NCBI RefSeq assembly: GCF_003340495.1
Contig: NZ_QASA01000001.1
Span: forward strand, 5,766,001 to 5,830,000
Length of the DNA: 64,000 nt
Direction: 5' to 3'
Source: Adhaeribacter pallidiroseus
GTDB taxonomy: Bacteria > Bacteroidota > Bacteroidia > Cytophagales > Hymenobacteraceae
The position numbers were made by a program, and so were the translations under genes. A model generated the notes under the pieces. The model saw nothing but the letters and a program-made list of their open reading frames with translations. It did not search any database and was not told the origin of the DNA. Each line of letters begins with the position of its first letter. Positions within the stretch are counted from its first letter, which is position 1. Shown here one piece after another: positions 28,842-37,761 of the stretch.

Positions 28842-31808
28842 TTACTGATTTCCCCCGTAATAGCGCATAAAGGTTTGTTCCATTTTAGCCGCTCGATCGT
28901 TTAATCCTAAGGCACGGGCAGAAAAAATGAGCTGCTGTAAAGTAATAAAGCTGGTTTGTTGCTCCCGGTCAAATAAACTCCCTTGCTCTGCGTAATAGGC
29001 CAAAGCTTTAGTCGTGCGTTGTTCCATTTTATCCATTATTTCCATTGCCTTTTGTTTCTCACCTACTTTGTTTAAAGGTTCGATAAACTGGGGCGTGTAG
29101 TAATCGTACGGGATGGATTTGTCGGGCATTACCTTAAAGCAATAATCCATTACTTCTTTGGCCTTGGCCGGATTGTTACTGGCTAAGTAAGCGTTTGCTA
29201 AACGATAGAATTTGTCGCGCGTGTTGGGTGGTAATTGGCTAATGAAGCTCTCGTCGTAAAAAATACGCGGATCATCCAGGTTGCGCCACTGGAATTTCTT
29301 CAGCATGTTATCATACATCAAGTCTTTAGCTACGTAACCTTCATCTTCGGCAGTTGAATTTTTTACCGGTAAAATGCGGTAAGCCAAGCCTTCCAGTTGA
29401 AAATACGGCTGCAAATTCATGAAATCTGAGCTGGATACGGTAGTGGAGAAGTAAACCGGCCGTTTCCAATCGTTGGTAGCCAGAATGTCCAGAATAGCCA
29501 AATGTTTCTTTTCTAAAGCTGATTTACCCACGTTCCAGGCCATTTGCTCTACAATCTGGCCTTCGCGTTCTTTCGGCACAATGCCACTCTGCAATACCGC
29601 GGCTTTATCTACTGTTAAGAAAAAGTTTTTCGTCGGGAACGACATAAAAGGTTTACCGGTTTGAGCTTGCACCTGTAAAACCGGATGGTTCTGTTTAACC
29701 AACGAAATAAACTGTTTTAAATCCATACCGGCTTTTACCTGGGGCTTTTCCACGTAGGGCAAGTAGTCGTTGGTGCCTTGGCGGTAGTTTTCGTTTTCCA
29801 GCGAAATAGGTAATGGATCTGATTTGTAGGAGCGGCGCTTCATCTGGTCGAGGTACCAATCGGTGTTCAGGTAGCTCAATACGGCTACGCGCACATCCGT
29901 CCGAAATCCTTCTACTTCCTGGGCATACCAGAGCGGGAACGTGTCGTTATCGCCATTAGTAAACAAAATAGCATTCGGAGCACAGGAACTCAGTAAATTC
30001 TTAGCGGAGTCCACCGTGTTATACTTATCCGAGCGATCATGATCATCCCAACCTTGCACCGCCATAATTACCGGCACCGATAAACAAAGTACCGTTACTA
30101 TCCCGGCTCGTAGAGTGTCTTTTTTTAAAATTTTCTCTAGCAACGAAGCTAAACCAATTACACCCAGGCCAATCCAGATACAGAATGCATAAAAAGAACC
30201 GGCAAAGGTATAATCTCTTTCGCGGGGCTCAATAGGCGGTTGGTTCAGGTAAATAGCAATAGCCACCCCGGTAAAGAAAAACAACAAACCCACAATAAAA
30301 GCGTTTTTCTCGTCTTTCCGCACCTGAAAAAATAAGCCCACTAAACCCAAAATAAGCGGCAGCATGTAAAAATTATTACGGGCTTTACTATCAGCTACGC
30401 GGTTGGGTAAATTATCGGTACGTTCTACCGGCCACAAAACGCCGGATTGTTGCACATCGCTGTCGCGACCCACAAAATTCCAGAGAAAGTAACGCCAGTA
30501 CATGTGCCCTAATTGGTAATTAAACAAAAAAGAAAAGTTTTCGCCCATGGATGGTTTTTGTCCTTCCTGTATGTTTACCCATTTTTTGTATTCCTGAATG
30601 TGCTGCGGTTGCGAACTGTAAATACGCGGCAACAAGGCCATATCTTTGGGGTCGTAAACCGGCTCAATCTTATAATCGGCAATTTCGTATTTGTCTTTGC
30701 CTTTAATGTAGCGGGGTTCGCCTTCTTTCTGGTCCACTACTTCGGCGTTAAATTGCGGACCATAAAGTAAAGGCCGGTCGCCGTATTGTTCGCGTTTTAA
30801 ATAAGAAACAAAGCTTACTATATTTTCCGGATCGTTTTCATCAATAGTAGGGTCGTAAGTCGACCGGATCGGAATAATTAAATAAGAAGAATAGCCGATT
30901 AAAATAAAGACGAAGCATAATAAGGCGGTATTTAAAACGGGCTTAACGCGTTGGTGGGAATAAAACAACCCGTAAATAAGCGCAGCTAAGAATAATAACA
31001 GAAAAATAATAATGCCGCTACCGAACGGTAAACCAACGGTGTTAATAAAGAATACTTCAAAGCGACCTGCCAACGATGGCAAGCCCGGAATAATGCCCCA
31101 CAAGATAATACCAATAATCAGTGCACTGGTAACAAAGGTAAATACCATACCTTTAGTAGAAGTTTTTCCCCGGTTGTTTTTATAATAATAGATAAAAGCT
31201 AATGCGGGTACTGCTAGCAAGTTAAGCAAGTGCACCCCAATGGATAACCCCATCATGTAAGCAATCAGGATCAGCCATTTATCGCCGCTGGCCCGATCGG
31301 TTTGCATTTCCCACTTCAGCATGGCCCAAAACACAAAAGCCGTAAAAAACGACGACATGGCGTAAACTTCAGCTTCTACGGCCGAAAACCAGAACGAATC
31401 GGAGAAGGTAAAAGCAAGGGTGCCGATTATACCACTGCCTAAAATAAGTAAGGCCTGGCCAAAGGCAGGTTGACCATCTTCGGTTTTTACAATTAGCTTC
31501 CGGGCCAGAATGGTGATGCTCCAGAATAAGAACAACACGGTAGCGGCGCTCATTAATCCGGATAAAAAGTTAATTAAAGGAGCAACTTTTAAAACATCGC
31601 CTGCGGCAAATAAGGAAAATATCCGGCCGATTAATAAAAAGAAAGGAGCGCCCGGCGGGTGCGGCACTAGCAATTTGTAAGAGCAGGCAATAAATTCTCC
31701 GGCATCCCAGAAGCTGGCAGTAGGTTCAATGGTTAAGCCGTAAACAACGGTTGCCACCAGAAATACTAACCAACCAACAATGTTATTAATTCTATTAAAC
31801 TGAATCAT
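28842..31808 (-). CDS. DUF2723 membrane protein (protein O-mannosyltransferase-like)
   Basis: The protein is 988 residues. The N-terminal half has many membrane helices and the DUF2723 signature EPTASFWDAGEFIACSYKL ... PHPPGAPFF (about residues 28-58), with the acidic residues of a GT-C loop. The C-terminal part (from about residue 560) is a soluble periplasmic region ending in TPR-like helices (YRLANAYLASNNPAKAKEVMDY). Family members are now often named protein O-mannosyl-transferase-like, which fits the GT-C layout; activity is not proven from sequence. It would act at the periplasmic face with a polyprenyl-linked sugar. Confidence 0.85.
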   Translation of the reverse strand: MIQFNRINNIVGWLVFLVATVVYGLTIEPTASFWDAGEFIACSYKLLVPHPPGAPFFLLIGRIFSLFAAGDVLKVAPLINFLSGLMSAATVLFLFWSITILARKLIVKTEDGQPAFGQALLILGSGIIGTLAFTFSDSFWFSAVEAEVYAMSSFFTAFVFWAMLKWEMQTDRASGDKWLILIAYMMGLSIGVHLLNLLAVPALAFIYYYKNNRGKTSTKGMVFTFVTSALIIGIILWGIIPGLPSLAGRFEVFFINTVGLPFGSGIIIFLLLFLAALIYGLFYSHQRVKPVLNTALLCFVFILIGYSSYLIIPIRSTYDPTIDENDPENIVSFVSYLKREQYGDRPLLYGPQFNAEVVDQKEGEPRYIKGKDKYEIADYKIEPVYDPKDMALLPRIYSSQPQHIQEYKKWVNIQEGQKPSMGENFSFLFNYQLGHMYWRYFLWNFVGRDSDVQQSGVLWPVERTDNLPNRVADSKARNNFYMLPLILGLVGLFFQVRKDEKNAFIVGLLFFFTGVAIAIYLNQPPIEPRERDYTFAGSFYAFCIWIGLGVIGLASLLEKILKKDTLRAGIVTVLCLSVPVIMAVQGWDDHDRSDKYNTVDSAKNLLSSCAPNAILFTNGDNDTFPLWYAQEVEGFRTDVRVAVLSYLNTDWYLDQMKRRSYKSDPLPISLENENYRQGTNDYLPYVEKPQVKAGMDLKQFISLVKQNHPVLQVQAQTGKPFMSFPTKNFFLTVDKAAVLQSGIVPKEREGQIVEQMAWNVGKSALEKKHLAILDILATNDWKRPVYFSTTVSSSDFMNLQPYFQLEGLAYRILPVKNSTAEDEGYVAKDLMYDNMLKKFQWRNLDDPRIFYDESFISQLPPNTRDKFYRLANAYLASNNPAKAKEVMDYCFKVMPDKSIPYDYYTPQFIEPLNKVGEKQKAMEIMDKMEQRTTKALAYYAEQGSLFDREQQTSFITLQQLIFSARALGLNDRAAKMEQTFMRYYGGNQ

Positions 31809-31884
31809 AAAGTGTGTTTGAAAGAATCCCCGAAAGTAATAAATTAAGTTTTAAAAAAGTGCTGTGGTTTTAATTTTCAAAAAA

Positions 31885-31909
31885 ATAGCCGGCTTTCGGG
31901 GCCGGCTAT
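31885..31909 (-). terminator. Intrinsic terminator of the leftward T9SS-protein gene
   Basis: A 9-bp GC-rich stem (31885-31893 and 31901-31909) is followed on the minus strand by a run of T. It is 25 bp after the stop codon of the gene ending at 31934. Confidence 0.85.
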
Positions 31910-31933
31910 CTAATAAACTATTTTGAATCAATT

Positions 31934-32527
31934 TTATTGTTGCAAAATCAGGCGTTTTGTTTCTACCATTTTGTCATTCACTAACAAGCTATAAAAATAA
32001 ACACCCGCCGGCCGATCCGATAAGTCAATGGATATATCAGCGGCGTTCGCATTATCGCCGAGGGTAATGGTTTGAATAACCTTACCAATTGTATTCGAGA
32101 TCTTGATTTTATAAATATCGCCGGCTGTTTGCGTAAGCGAAATAGTAAACCTGCCTTTCGACGGATTGGGATAGGCACTTAAAGTAGGCAATAATTTAGC
32201 TTTGCCATTATCCGGACTAATGCCATTTTGTACCGGACCAACGCCTAACAAATGCGGATTAGCCGACGTTGTTGCTGTATAATGAACAAATTTCTTACTC
32301 ACGAAAGGCTTTAACAAATCGGGGGAGAAGTTTGATAACCCAAAAGTAGACCAACTATCGTAAATAGCGGAAGTAGCAGTTTCGGGGGTATGTTTTTTCC
32401 AGGTGGCAATATTGGTGGCAGAGTGTCCGTTCTTAGGAACATCGGCGAACGCTCTTTTATTAGCGTGGCCTGCCAGGCAAGACCCCACCATTAAAATTAC
32501 GATCCCTATTTTAGTAAATGTATTCAT
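31934..32527 (-). CDS. Small T9SS type A sorting-domain protein
   Basis: The protein is 197 residues from ATG 32527. An upstream in-frame ATG at 32572 would put 15 polar residues before the signal peptide and lies inside the promoter region, so it is rejected. The signal peptide (FTKIGIVILMVGSCLAGHA) is followed by about 90 residues without recognised domain and then a C-terminal sorting domain beginning LSAYPNPSKGRF and ending GVYFYSLLVNDK ... KRLILQQ. It should be exported to the outer surface by the T9SS. Its function is unknown. Confidence 0.85.
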   Translation of the reverse strand: MNTFTKIGIVILMVGSCLAGHANKRAFADVPKNGHSATNIATWKKHTPETATSAIYDSWSTFGLSNFSPDLLKPFVSKKFVHYTATTSANPHLLGVGPVQNGISPDNGKAKLLPTLSAYPNPSKGRFTISLTQTAGDIYKIKISNTIGKVIQTITLGDNANAADISIDLSDRPAGVYFYSLLVNDKMVETKRLILQQ

Positions 32528-32569
32528 ATCATAAGTATTCTTTTCGTATTTGCTTTTTACAGGAAAAAG

Positions 32570-32600
32570 CAAAAGTACAGGTTGTGTAAAATCTTACAAG
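32570..32600 (-). promoter_or_regulatory. Bacteroidota-type promoter of the small T9SS protein
   Basis: On the minus strand CTTG (32600-32597), a 19-bp spacer, and TACTTTTG (32577-32570) match TTTG-N19-TAnnTTTG with one -33 mismatch. The leader to the ATG at 32527 would be about 35 bases. Confidence 0.6.
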
Positions 32601-32934
32601 CATATCTACGACTCTATGGCACCTAAAGATCAATCCAAGAGCAATAAAATATTATAACTTCTTTATTACAAGGATTGTGCCCGATGTAAAGTAGTTAAAT
32701 ATATGATTTTTTTAATTCGCAGACAATTTACTTTAAAGTTATTAATAAATATGGTATTTGTAAATATTTATTTTATTGGGAATTATAAAAACGATAGCAA
32801 TGCTTTTAACAAGTAAATAGGTTTGTTAGAACCTTATTCGAAAACAAGAATAAAATATCTGGTTTCTAAAGTAATAAGAGTAACAAAATTCTGCATTAGT
32901 TGCATGTGTTTTTGTATGTATAAAAACTTAATTT
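32601..32934. other. Intergenic region without visible gene
   Basis: This AT-rich gap lies between the promoter of the small T9SS protein and the stop of birA. No open frame with family likeness, RNA gene or hairpin stands out. Confidence 0.4.
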
Positions 32935-33693
32935 TTAGTAGAGATAAGCTATTTCTTTAAAATTAAAAAACCGCAACTCTTCGTTGATTTGCAGCGCTAA
33001 ACGGCCAGTAGCATCAACGCCCACAATTTGTCCTGTTGTTTTTACACCATCAATTTCGTAGAAGTAGGTTGATTGGTACCGGTAAAGAGCCTGTAAGTAA
33101 GAGATTTTTAATTTTTCTAACTGACCGCTTCGTAGTTCCAGGTATCTTTTTTCGAGATGCTCTAATAATTTTTCCGTTATTACTACCCGATTGAATTCCT
33201 TATTCGTAAGTTTAGCCAAAGAAGTAGCCCGCGGAAACTGGAATATTTTCTGATTAACGTTTAAACCAATTCCAACCACGGAATGTTGTAAAATAGACCC
33301 GCTAATCGTGTTTTGAATTAAAATACCCGCTAGTTTTTTATCTTCCGTAACAATATCATTTGGCCATTTAATTTTAATTTTTCCGGGTACTACTTGTTGA
33401 ACCAGATCAAAAACGGCAAGGGACACACACATGGTTAAGTAAAATTGTTGCGTTGCACTTAAGAAAACGGGCTTTAGAATTACAGATAAAGTAATATTTT
33501 TGTCAGATTCGGCTTCCCAAGTATTACCACGTTGGCCTTGGCCAGCGGTTTGATGATCCGTAATTACGACACAACCTTCGGTGGCTTTATTTTTGACTAA
33601 TAGTTCTGAAGCAACTACATTAGTGGAGGAACAGGTTGGCAAATAAATGATCTGTTTACCTATAAACAGGGTTCCTAGTGTAAATTGGGTCAA
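32935..33693 (-). CDS. birA: Biotin--[acetyl-CoA-carboxylase] ligase
   Basis: The protein is 252 residues and lacks the N-terminal DNA-binding domain of E. coli BirA, so it is a monofunctional ligase. Visible motifs are STNVVASELL, the adenylate-binding GQGQRGNTWEAES (GRGRRG-like), the KWPNDI strand with the key Lys, KLAGILIQ and VVGIGLNVNQ. It makes biotinyl-AMP and transfers biotin to the carrier protein of acetyl-CoA carboxylase. It is divergent from rsfS with only 41 bp between the start codons. Confidence 0.94.
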   Translation of the reverse strand: MTQFTLGTLFIGKQIIYLPTCSSTNVVASELLVKNKATEGCVVITDHQTAGQGQRGNTWEAESDKNITLSVILKPVFLSATQQFYLTMCVSLAVFDLVQQVVPGKIKIKWPNDIVTEDKKLAGILIQNTISGSILQHSVVGIGLNVNQKIFQFPRATSLAKLTNKEFNRVVITEKLLEHLEKRYLELRSGQLEKLKISYLQALYRYQSTYFYEIDGVKTTGQIVGVDATGRLALQINEELRFFNFKEIAYLY

Positions 33694-33702
33694 TTTTTTA
33701 AT

Positions 33703-33710
33703 TATTTTTG
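33703..33710 (+). promoter_or_regulatory. Candidate -7 element of the rsfS-ftsH operon
   Basis: TATTTTTG matches TAnnTTTG 24 bp before the rsfS ATG. No good -33 box is seen. It faces the opposing birA element 6 bp away. Confidence 0.45.
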
Positions 33711-33716
33711 GTACTT

Positions 33717-33724
33717 CAAAGGTA
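33717..33724 (-). promoter_or_regulatory. Candidate -7 element of birA
   Basis: On the minus strand TACCTTTG matches TAnnTTTG. It lies 23 bp upstream of the birA start codon at 33693, giving a short leader. Confidence 0.5.
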
Positions 33725-33734
33725 AAAATATAAT

Positions 33735-34124
33735 ATGATAAAAAAGAGAATTAAGGAAGAGTCAGACATATTGACACAAGTGGTTTTGAAAGGAATGCAG
33801 GAAAAGAAAGCTTCTGACATAGTGGTGATTGACCTTAAATCGATGAAAAACGCCGTTTCGGATTATTTTGTAATTTGTTCGGCCAACTCGGATACGCAAT
33901 TAGATGCCATTGCGCGTTCTGTTGAAGAAGAAGTTTCGAAAACCATTCAGCAAAACCCTTGGCAAAGCGAAGGCCGCACCAATAAAGAATGGATATTGCT
34001 GGATTACGTGGATGTGGTGGTACATATTTTCCTGAAAGAAAAAAGAGAGTTTTATGCCCTCGAAGAATTGTGGGGCGATGCTCCTATTCGCCACGTAGAA
34101 GCAGAAACGGCAAAAGTAGTTTAA
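33735..34124 (+). CDS. rsfS: Ribosome silencing factor RsfS
   Basis: The protein is 129 residues, the usual RsfS/DUF143 size. Family landmarks are DIVVIDLKSMKNAVSDYFVICSANSDTQLDAIA and the C-terminal WILLDYVDVVVHIFLKEKREFYALEELWGDA. It binds uL14 on the 50S subunit and blocks subunit joining in slow growth. It precedes ftsH by 60 bp in the same direction, an order frequent in Bacteroidota. Confidence 0.95.
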   Translation: MIKKRIKEESDILTQVVLKGMQEKKASDIVVIDLKSMKNAVSDYFVICSANSDTQLDAIARSVEEEVSKTIQQNPWQSEGRTNKEWILLDYVDVVVHIFLKEKREFYALEELWGDAPIRHVEAETAKVV

Positions 34125-34184
34125 TCACAATCAGAACATTTCGCTTAATAGCGTGTTCTTCATTTACTTGTAATTTTAAGATTC

Positions 34185-36328
34185 ATGGCTGACAAGAATT
34201 CTAATAAAAAAAAGAAGATAAATTTACCCAACAACCCTCCTCGTCCGACGATGCAGATGTGGGTGTTGGCTGCTCTCGTGTTCCTTATTTTTGGTATTGC
34301 TTATTTTAACCGCAGTAATTCTACTATTGCCATTAACCAGCAACGTTTTGAGGAAATGATGCTGAGCCGGGATGTAAAAAGCCTGGTAATGGTAAACGGC
34401 CGTACGGTAGAAGTATCGCTGAAAGAAGAAGCCTTACAAAACGATAAATATAAATCGGAACTTACCGGACGTGGTGTTTTAGCCATGGAGCAAGGTCCGC
34501 AGTATCATTTACCCATTATTTCGCCGGAAGTTTTTAAAGAAGATTTTGATAAAATTCAGGAAAACATCCCGAAAGAAGAACGAATTGGTTTTGAAATAGA
34601 AAGCCGCACGGCTTTCACGGATATGTTTGTAAACTGGGGCTTTATCTTAATTTTACTCTTTGGTTTCTGGTTCTTAATGCGCCGCGTTACCAACGGGGCC
34701 GGGGGGGGCAGATTTTTAATATTGGTAAATCCCGGGCGGCTTTGTTCGATGCCGAAAACAAGGTAAAAATTACGTTTAAAGACGTAGCTGGCCTGGAAGA
34801 AGCCAAAGAAGAAATCCAGGAGATTGTTGAATTTTTAAAAAATCCGGCCAAGTTTACCATCTTGGGTGGTAAAATACCGAAAGGTGCTCTGCTGGTAGGT
34901 CCTCCGGGTACCGGTAAAACCTTGTTAGCGAAAGCCGTTGCCGGCGAAGCCGACGTACCGTTTTTCTCTCTATCCGGTTCTGATTTCGTGGAGATGTTTG
35001 TGGGGGTAGGTGCTGCCCGGGTACGTGATTTATTTAAACAAGCCAAAGCCAAAGCGCCGTGTATCATTTTTATTGATGAGATTGATGCCATTGGCCGTTC
35101 GCGGAGCCGCGGACAAGTACCGGGTGGTAACGATGAACGGGAAAATACGCTGAACTCGTTGTTGGTAGAAATGGATGGTTTTGGTACGGATTCCGGGGTT
35201 ATTATTCTGGCAGCTACTAACCGTCCGGATACTTTAGACTCCGCTTTATTGCGTCCCGGTCGTTTCGACCGCCAGATTAGCATTGATAAACCAGATATTA
35301 TCGGGCGTACCGAAATTTTCCGGGTGCACTTAACGCCGTTAGCTTTATCCGAAGACGTAGATCCGAAGAAATTAGCGGCGCAAACCCCTGGTTTTGCCGG
35401 TGCCGAAATTGCGAACGTGTGTAACGAAGCCGCTTTAATTGCCGCTCGCCGGGATAAGAAAAAAGTAGAGCTGCAGGATTTTAACGATGCGATTGACCGC
35501 GTAATCGGTGGTTTAGAGAAGAAAAACAAAATTATTTCGCCGGAAGAAAAGAAGATTGTGGCTTACCACGAAGCCGGTCACGCGATTGCGGGTTGGTTCC
35601 TGGAGCATTGCGATCCGTTAGTGAAAGTAAGTATTGTGCCCCGTGGTATTGCGGCATTAGGTTATGCCCAGTATTTGCCAAAAGAACAGTTCTTGTATAC
35701 TACTGAACAGTTAATCGACGAAATGTGCATGGCTTTAGGTGGCCGTGCTGCCGAAGAATTAATTTTTGGAAAAATATCAACGGGGGCGTTAAGCGATTTA
35801 GAACGTATCACCAAAATGGCTTACAGCATTGTAACCATGTACGGGATGAACGATAAAATCGGTAACGTGTCGTTCTACGATTCCAAACAATCGGATTATT
35901 CTTTTAACAAACCTTACTCCGATGCTACCGCGCAGACCATAGATAATGAGGTCCGCAAGATAATTCAGGATGCCTATAACCGCACCAAGGAGTTACTGAC
36001 CAGTAAAATGAAAGAGCTAGAAGTGGTAGCTCAGGAGTTACTGGCCAAGGAAATTCTTTTTCAGGCTGATTTAGAGCGGTTAGTGGGTAAACGGCCGTTT
36101 GCCGGCTTAACTACTTTGCAGGCGCACATGTCGGGCACCGACCGGAGCCAGACTTTGAGCGAAGTAGAGCAACAAACCGGTGGGCATGTACACGAAAATG
36201 GTAGTCAGAACGGACAGTCAACCGAAAATAAAAATACCGCTGCGGCAGATAATGGCTCCGATGAAAAAAGACCAAAGCCGGAGCCGGAAGGAGCGGCCCC
36301 TGGTCAATCTTATTCTGTGGAGAGTTAA
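34185..36328 (+). CDS. ftsH: ATP-dependent zinc metalloprotease FtsH, split by a frameshift
   Basis: Two frames (34185-34766 and the frame continuing to 36328) give a 714-residue FtsH when one G is added to the G8 run near 34700-34707; the join then reads [18 protein letters not shown], the expected sequence. Parts in order: first membrane helix (about residues 25-42), periplasmic domain, second helix (about 148-166), AAA+ domain with [19 protein letters not shown] and the [24 protein letters not shown], then the protease site HEAGH with Zn ligands. It degrades membrane and regulatory proteins. The gene is essential in many bacteria, so an assembly error is more likely than a null allele. Confidence 0.93.
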
Positions 36329-36356
36329 AAGGTAATTATTTACATTTATCACCGGC

Positions 36357-37007
36357 ATGTACGAAGCTCGTTCGAAAGATATAGTTTTAAGGAAAGTACG
36401 CGAGGCGCTGGCTAAGTCAGCGCCCGTAGTACCTCCCACTCCTGATTTTAGCGCTGATTTATATCCGCCACTCGATGACGACTTGTCGGTTACCTTTGCC
36501 ACTAATTTTTTAAAAAATAGTGGCACTTTTGTTTACTGCGAATCAGAAGAAGATTTTTTTGATCAGCTATTTGCCTTTAAGCAAGAAAAAGGCATTCAAA
36601 ATTTATTTGTCTGGGAACAGGAATGGCAAACCAAGCTTTACGCAGCAGGCATTCATTTTTTAGATGACGAAAGTAATTTTATTAAACAAGGTGATGCCGG
36701 TTTAACCACTTGCGAAGCCTTAATTGCGCGTACCGGCAGTATCTTTGTAAGTGGCGCTACCGAAAGTGGTCGACGATTAAGTATCTACCCCGAAAAACAT
36801 TTAGTGGTAGCTCGCATGACCCAATTAGTAGCCGATATTAAAGAAGGATTGCAGTTAATTAAAAACAAGTACGGCAACAAAATACCATCCATGATTTCGC
36901 TGGTTAGCGGACCTAGCCGAACTGCCGATATTGAAAAAACTTTGGTTATGGGCGCCCACGGACCGCGCGAATTGGTTCTGTTTTTAATTGATGATATCCC
37001 CCATTAG
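36357..37007 (+). CDS. LUD-domain protein (LutC/YkgG-like)
   Basis: The protein is 216 residues. The C-terminal half carries the LUD domain with TTCEALIARTGSIFVSG and the SLVSGPSRTADIEKTLVMGAHGPREL block typical of LutC/YkgG. LutC takes part in L-lactate oxidation together with LutA and LutB; neither partner is seen here, so the assignment to lactate use is uncertain. It sits 28 bp after ftsH and overlaps the next gene by 17 bases, suggesting co-transcription with lpxH. Confidence 0.85.
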   Translation: MYEARSKDIVLRKVREALAKSAPVVPPTPDFSADLYPPLDDDLSVTFATNFLKNSGTFVYCESEEDFFDQLFAFKQEKGIQNLFVWEQEWQTKLYAAGIHFLDDESNFIKQGDAGLTTCEALIARTGSIFVSGATESGRRLSIYPEKHLVVARMTQLVADIKEGLQLIKNKYGNKIPSMISLVSGPSRTADIEKTLVMGAHGPRELVLFLIDDIPH

Positions 37008-37761
37008 GCATTTGCCGCCCGGTAAAAAAGTCTACTTTGCTTCTGATTTTCATTTAGGTGTACCCGATGCTGCCCGCAGCTTAATTCGCGAGAAAAAAAT
37101 AGTGCGTTGGCTCGACCAGATAAAAGCGGATGCAGCATTAATTATTCTGGTAGGCGATATTTTCGATTTCTGGTTTGAATACAATCACGCTATTCCGCGC
37201 GGCTTTATCCGGTTGCAAGGTAAATTAGCCGAAATTACGGATAGTGGCATTCCGGTTTACTTTTTCACGGGTAACCACGATATGTGGATGTTTGATTATT
37301 TTACCAAAGAGCTCAATATTCCGATCATTCGTAAACCGATCACCACGCAGTTTAACGGTAAAACTTTTTTAATTGGCCACGGCGACGGACTAGGCCCCAA
37401 GGATTACACCTATAAAGTTCTGAAGCGCATATTCGCCAATAAGATTTGCCAATGGTTGTTTGCCCGCATTCATCCTAACTTAGGTATTGGCATTGCCACC
37501 AAATGGTCTAGGCGCAGCCGAATTAGTAACACAGTAAAAGACGAGGTTTTTAAAGGAGAGCGGGAATGGCTGGTAACGTACTGCCAGGAAGTGGAGAAAC
37601 AAACGCATCACGATTACTACGTTTTTGGACACCGGCATTTGCCATTAAATATTCAGCTAAATAACCGGTCGCAGTACATCAACCTGGGCGAATGGGTAAA
37701 CTTTTTTTCCTATGCGGTATTTGACGGCCAGCAACTTACACTCGAATATTTTGAAAAATAA
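36991..37761 (+). CDS. lpxH: UDP-2,3-diacylglucosamine diphosphatase
   Basis: The protein is 256 residues from ATG 36991; a TTG one codon earlier is possible. It overlaps the upstream gene by 17 bases. The binuclear metallophosphatase motifs are complete: SDFHLG, GDIFDFW, GNHDMW, GHGDGLG and GHRHLPL. The segment around residues 130-200 (HGDGLGPKDYTYKVLKRIFANKICQWLF) is typical of the Bacteroidota LpxH group. It removes UMP from UDP-diacylglucosamine in lipid A synthesis at the cytoplasmic membrane surface. Confidence 0.88.
   Translation: MISPIRHLPPGKKVYFASDFHLGVPDAARSLIREKKIVRWLDQIKADAALIILVGDIFDFWFEYNHAIPRGFIRLQGKLAEITDSGIPVYFFTGNHDMWMFDYFTKELNIPIIRKPITTQFNGKTFLIGHGDGLGPKDYTYKVLKRIFANKICQWLFARIHPNLGIGIATKWSRRSRISNTVKDEVFKGEREWLVTYCQEVEKQTHHDYYVFGHRHLPLNIQLNNRSQYINLGEWVNFFSYAVFDGQQLTLEYFEK

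Noticed and set aside
34687-35529. Long open frame antisense to ftsH
   Set aside because: It mirrors the codon pattern of the strongly conserved AAA+ region, has no family likeness, and lies wholly inside ftsH.
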